From Myxococcales bacterium (GTDB lineage Bacteria; Myxococcota; Myxococcia; Myxococcales; Anaeromyxobacteraceae), in contig JAJZTO010000098.1 in NCBI GenBank assembly GCA_021848865.1, positions 1-8,677 on the forward strand: DNA of 8,677 bases. Direction: 5' to 3'. The notes below the pieces were generated by a model. The model saw only the letters and a list, made by a program, of their open reading frames with translations, was not told the origin of the DNA and made no database searches. Of this stretch, positions 6,010-8,677 are shown piece after piece. Position 1 is the first letter of the stretch. Each line of letters starts with the position of its first letter. Made by a program: the position numbers and the translations under genes.

Positions 6010-6015
6010 TAGACT
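6010..6015 (+). promoter_or_regulatory. -10 box of priA, predicted leaderless
   Basis: TAGACT lies 6 nt before the priA GTG, and there is no Shine-Dalgarno sequence in the intervening GCCGCC. No -35 match is seen at the proper distance; the region upstream is nearly pure G+C. Confidence 0.4.
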
Positions 6016-6021
6016 GCCGCC

Positions 6022-8226
<2,205 letters not shown>

Positions 8227-8228
8227 GG

Positions 8229-8241
8229 CCTCGCGGCGAGG
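8229..8241 (+). terminator. Hairpin just after priA, possible terminator
   Basis: CCTCG-CGG-CGAGG lies 2 nt after the priA stop, and flanking GG (8227-8228) and CC (8245-8246) could extend it with a bulge. There is no T-run, so it is a weak candidate that may act only with Rho. Confidence 0.3.
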
Positions 8242-8251
8242 TGGCCGATCC

Positions 8252-8280
8252 TTGCTGAGGCGGTGGCCCCGATCCATCAT
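8252..8280 (+). promoter_or_regulatory. Promoter of the receiver gene, predicted leaderless
   Basis: TTGCTG (8252-8257), a 17-nt spacer and CATCAT (8275-8280) form a reasonable sigma-70-type pair. The -10 ends 8 nt before the GTG start, the same spacing as for galU, and no Shine-Dalgarno sequence is present. Confidence 0.45.
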
Positions 8281-8288
8281 CGGCCGGC

Positions 8289-8677
8289 GTGACCCACCGC
8301 GTACTCCTCGTGGACGACGACATCGCCGAGATCGCGGCGGTGAAGCGGGCCCTGCTGCGGGCCGGGGCCCAGGCGCGGCTCGCCACCGGCGCCGCCGACG
8401 CCGACGCGGCGCTCGCCGAGGGGCTCCCCGACCTGGTGATCGTGGCGGCCGACTGCGACGGCGGCGGGGGGCTCGCCTTCGCGCGCCGGCTGGCGGAGGA
8501 CGCGGCCACCCGCGCGCTCCCCGTCCTGCTCGTCGGCGCCGGCGGCGCCGCCGGGCCCGGGCGGGCGGTGGCCCGGCCGGTGGACCCGGGCCTGCTCGCC
8601 GACGAGGTTCGTGCCCTGCTCGCCCGGCCCGGGCCGGCCGCGCCGGCCGCCGCGGCGCCGCCGCCCGCGCCGGAGCC
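8289..8677 (+). CDS. Degenerate (FrzS-like) receiver-domain protein, 3' end outside window
   Basis: The visible 129 residues start at GTG 8289 and run off the right edge. VLLVDDDIAEIAAVKRALLRAG (5-26) is a clear receiver start with the acidic pair D10/D11, and PDLVIVAADCDGGGG (47-61) covers strand 3. The phosphorylated Asp should fall at position 53, which is Ala; D55 lies two residues later. The switch Thr is G83 (PVLLVG) and the conserved Lys is R96 (ARPVDP). Only 12 residues separate the last two, against about 20 in normal receivers, so helix 4 seems largely missing. From about 114 on comes a Pro/Ala-rich linker (PGPAAPAAAAPPPAPE), so another domain should follow. The A53/D55 pattern matches my recollection of the atypical receiver of Myxococcus FrzS, a motility protein. 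Signalling is probably phosphorylation-independent; the partner domain is unseen. Confidence 0.82.
   Translation, partial: MTHRVLLVDDDIAEIAAVKRALLRAGAQARLATGAADADAALAEGLPDLVIVAADCDGGGGLAFARRLAEDAATRALPVLLVGAGGAAGPGRAVARPVDPGLLADEVRALLARPGPAAPAAAAPPPAPE

Overview
The window is very GC-rich (by eye roughly three quarters G+C), with tightly packed genes, frequent GTG starts and stop/start overlaps. Together with the gene content (a FrzS-like receiver at the right edge, a DksA-type regulator, GalU, PriA), this suggests a high-GC Myxococcota/deltaproteobacterial chromosome such as the Anaeromyxobacter group. That assignment is inference; there is no rRNA or other marker here. No CRISPR array, tRNA, rRNA, transposase or phage gene was seen.

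Left block (1-2340, + strand): the end of a metal-chelate/cobalamin ABC importer operon. A truncated FecCD/BtuC permease is followed, with 1-nt and 4-nt overlaps, by a membrane-anchored protein with the layout of a TIM-barrel amidohydrolase, and then by the BtuD/FhuC-type ATPase. The middle protein keeps the family's scaffold motifs but has lost every metal-binding residue I can place, so it looks like a pseudoenzyme inserted between the two importer subunits. This is the most unusual gene in the window.

Centre (2341-3942): the gap after the ATPase gene holds two inverted copies of a 23-bp hairpin unit, a REP-doublet (REPIN)-like element. A minus-strand outer-membrane beta-barrel gene follows. 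It is divergent, across a 90-bp promoter region, from a short DksA/TraR-type zinc-finger regulator that keeps the DksA tip residues.

Right block (3943-8677, + strand): galU (UDP-glucose synthesis) is translationally coupled to an exported protein with a possible LolA-like fold. Next come a small periplasmic mono-heme cytochrome c, full-length priA (replication restart helicase), and the start of a gene encoding a degenerate receiver domain with a Pro/Ala linker, cut by the window edge.

A recurring theme is promoter placement. Four genes (the barrel gene, galU, priA, the receiver gene) have a -10-like hexamer ending only 6-8 nt before the start codon and no Shine-Dalgarno sequence, which predicts leaderless mRNAs. 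The DksA-type gene and the cytochrome gene instead have a normal 5' leader and ribosome binding site.
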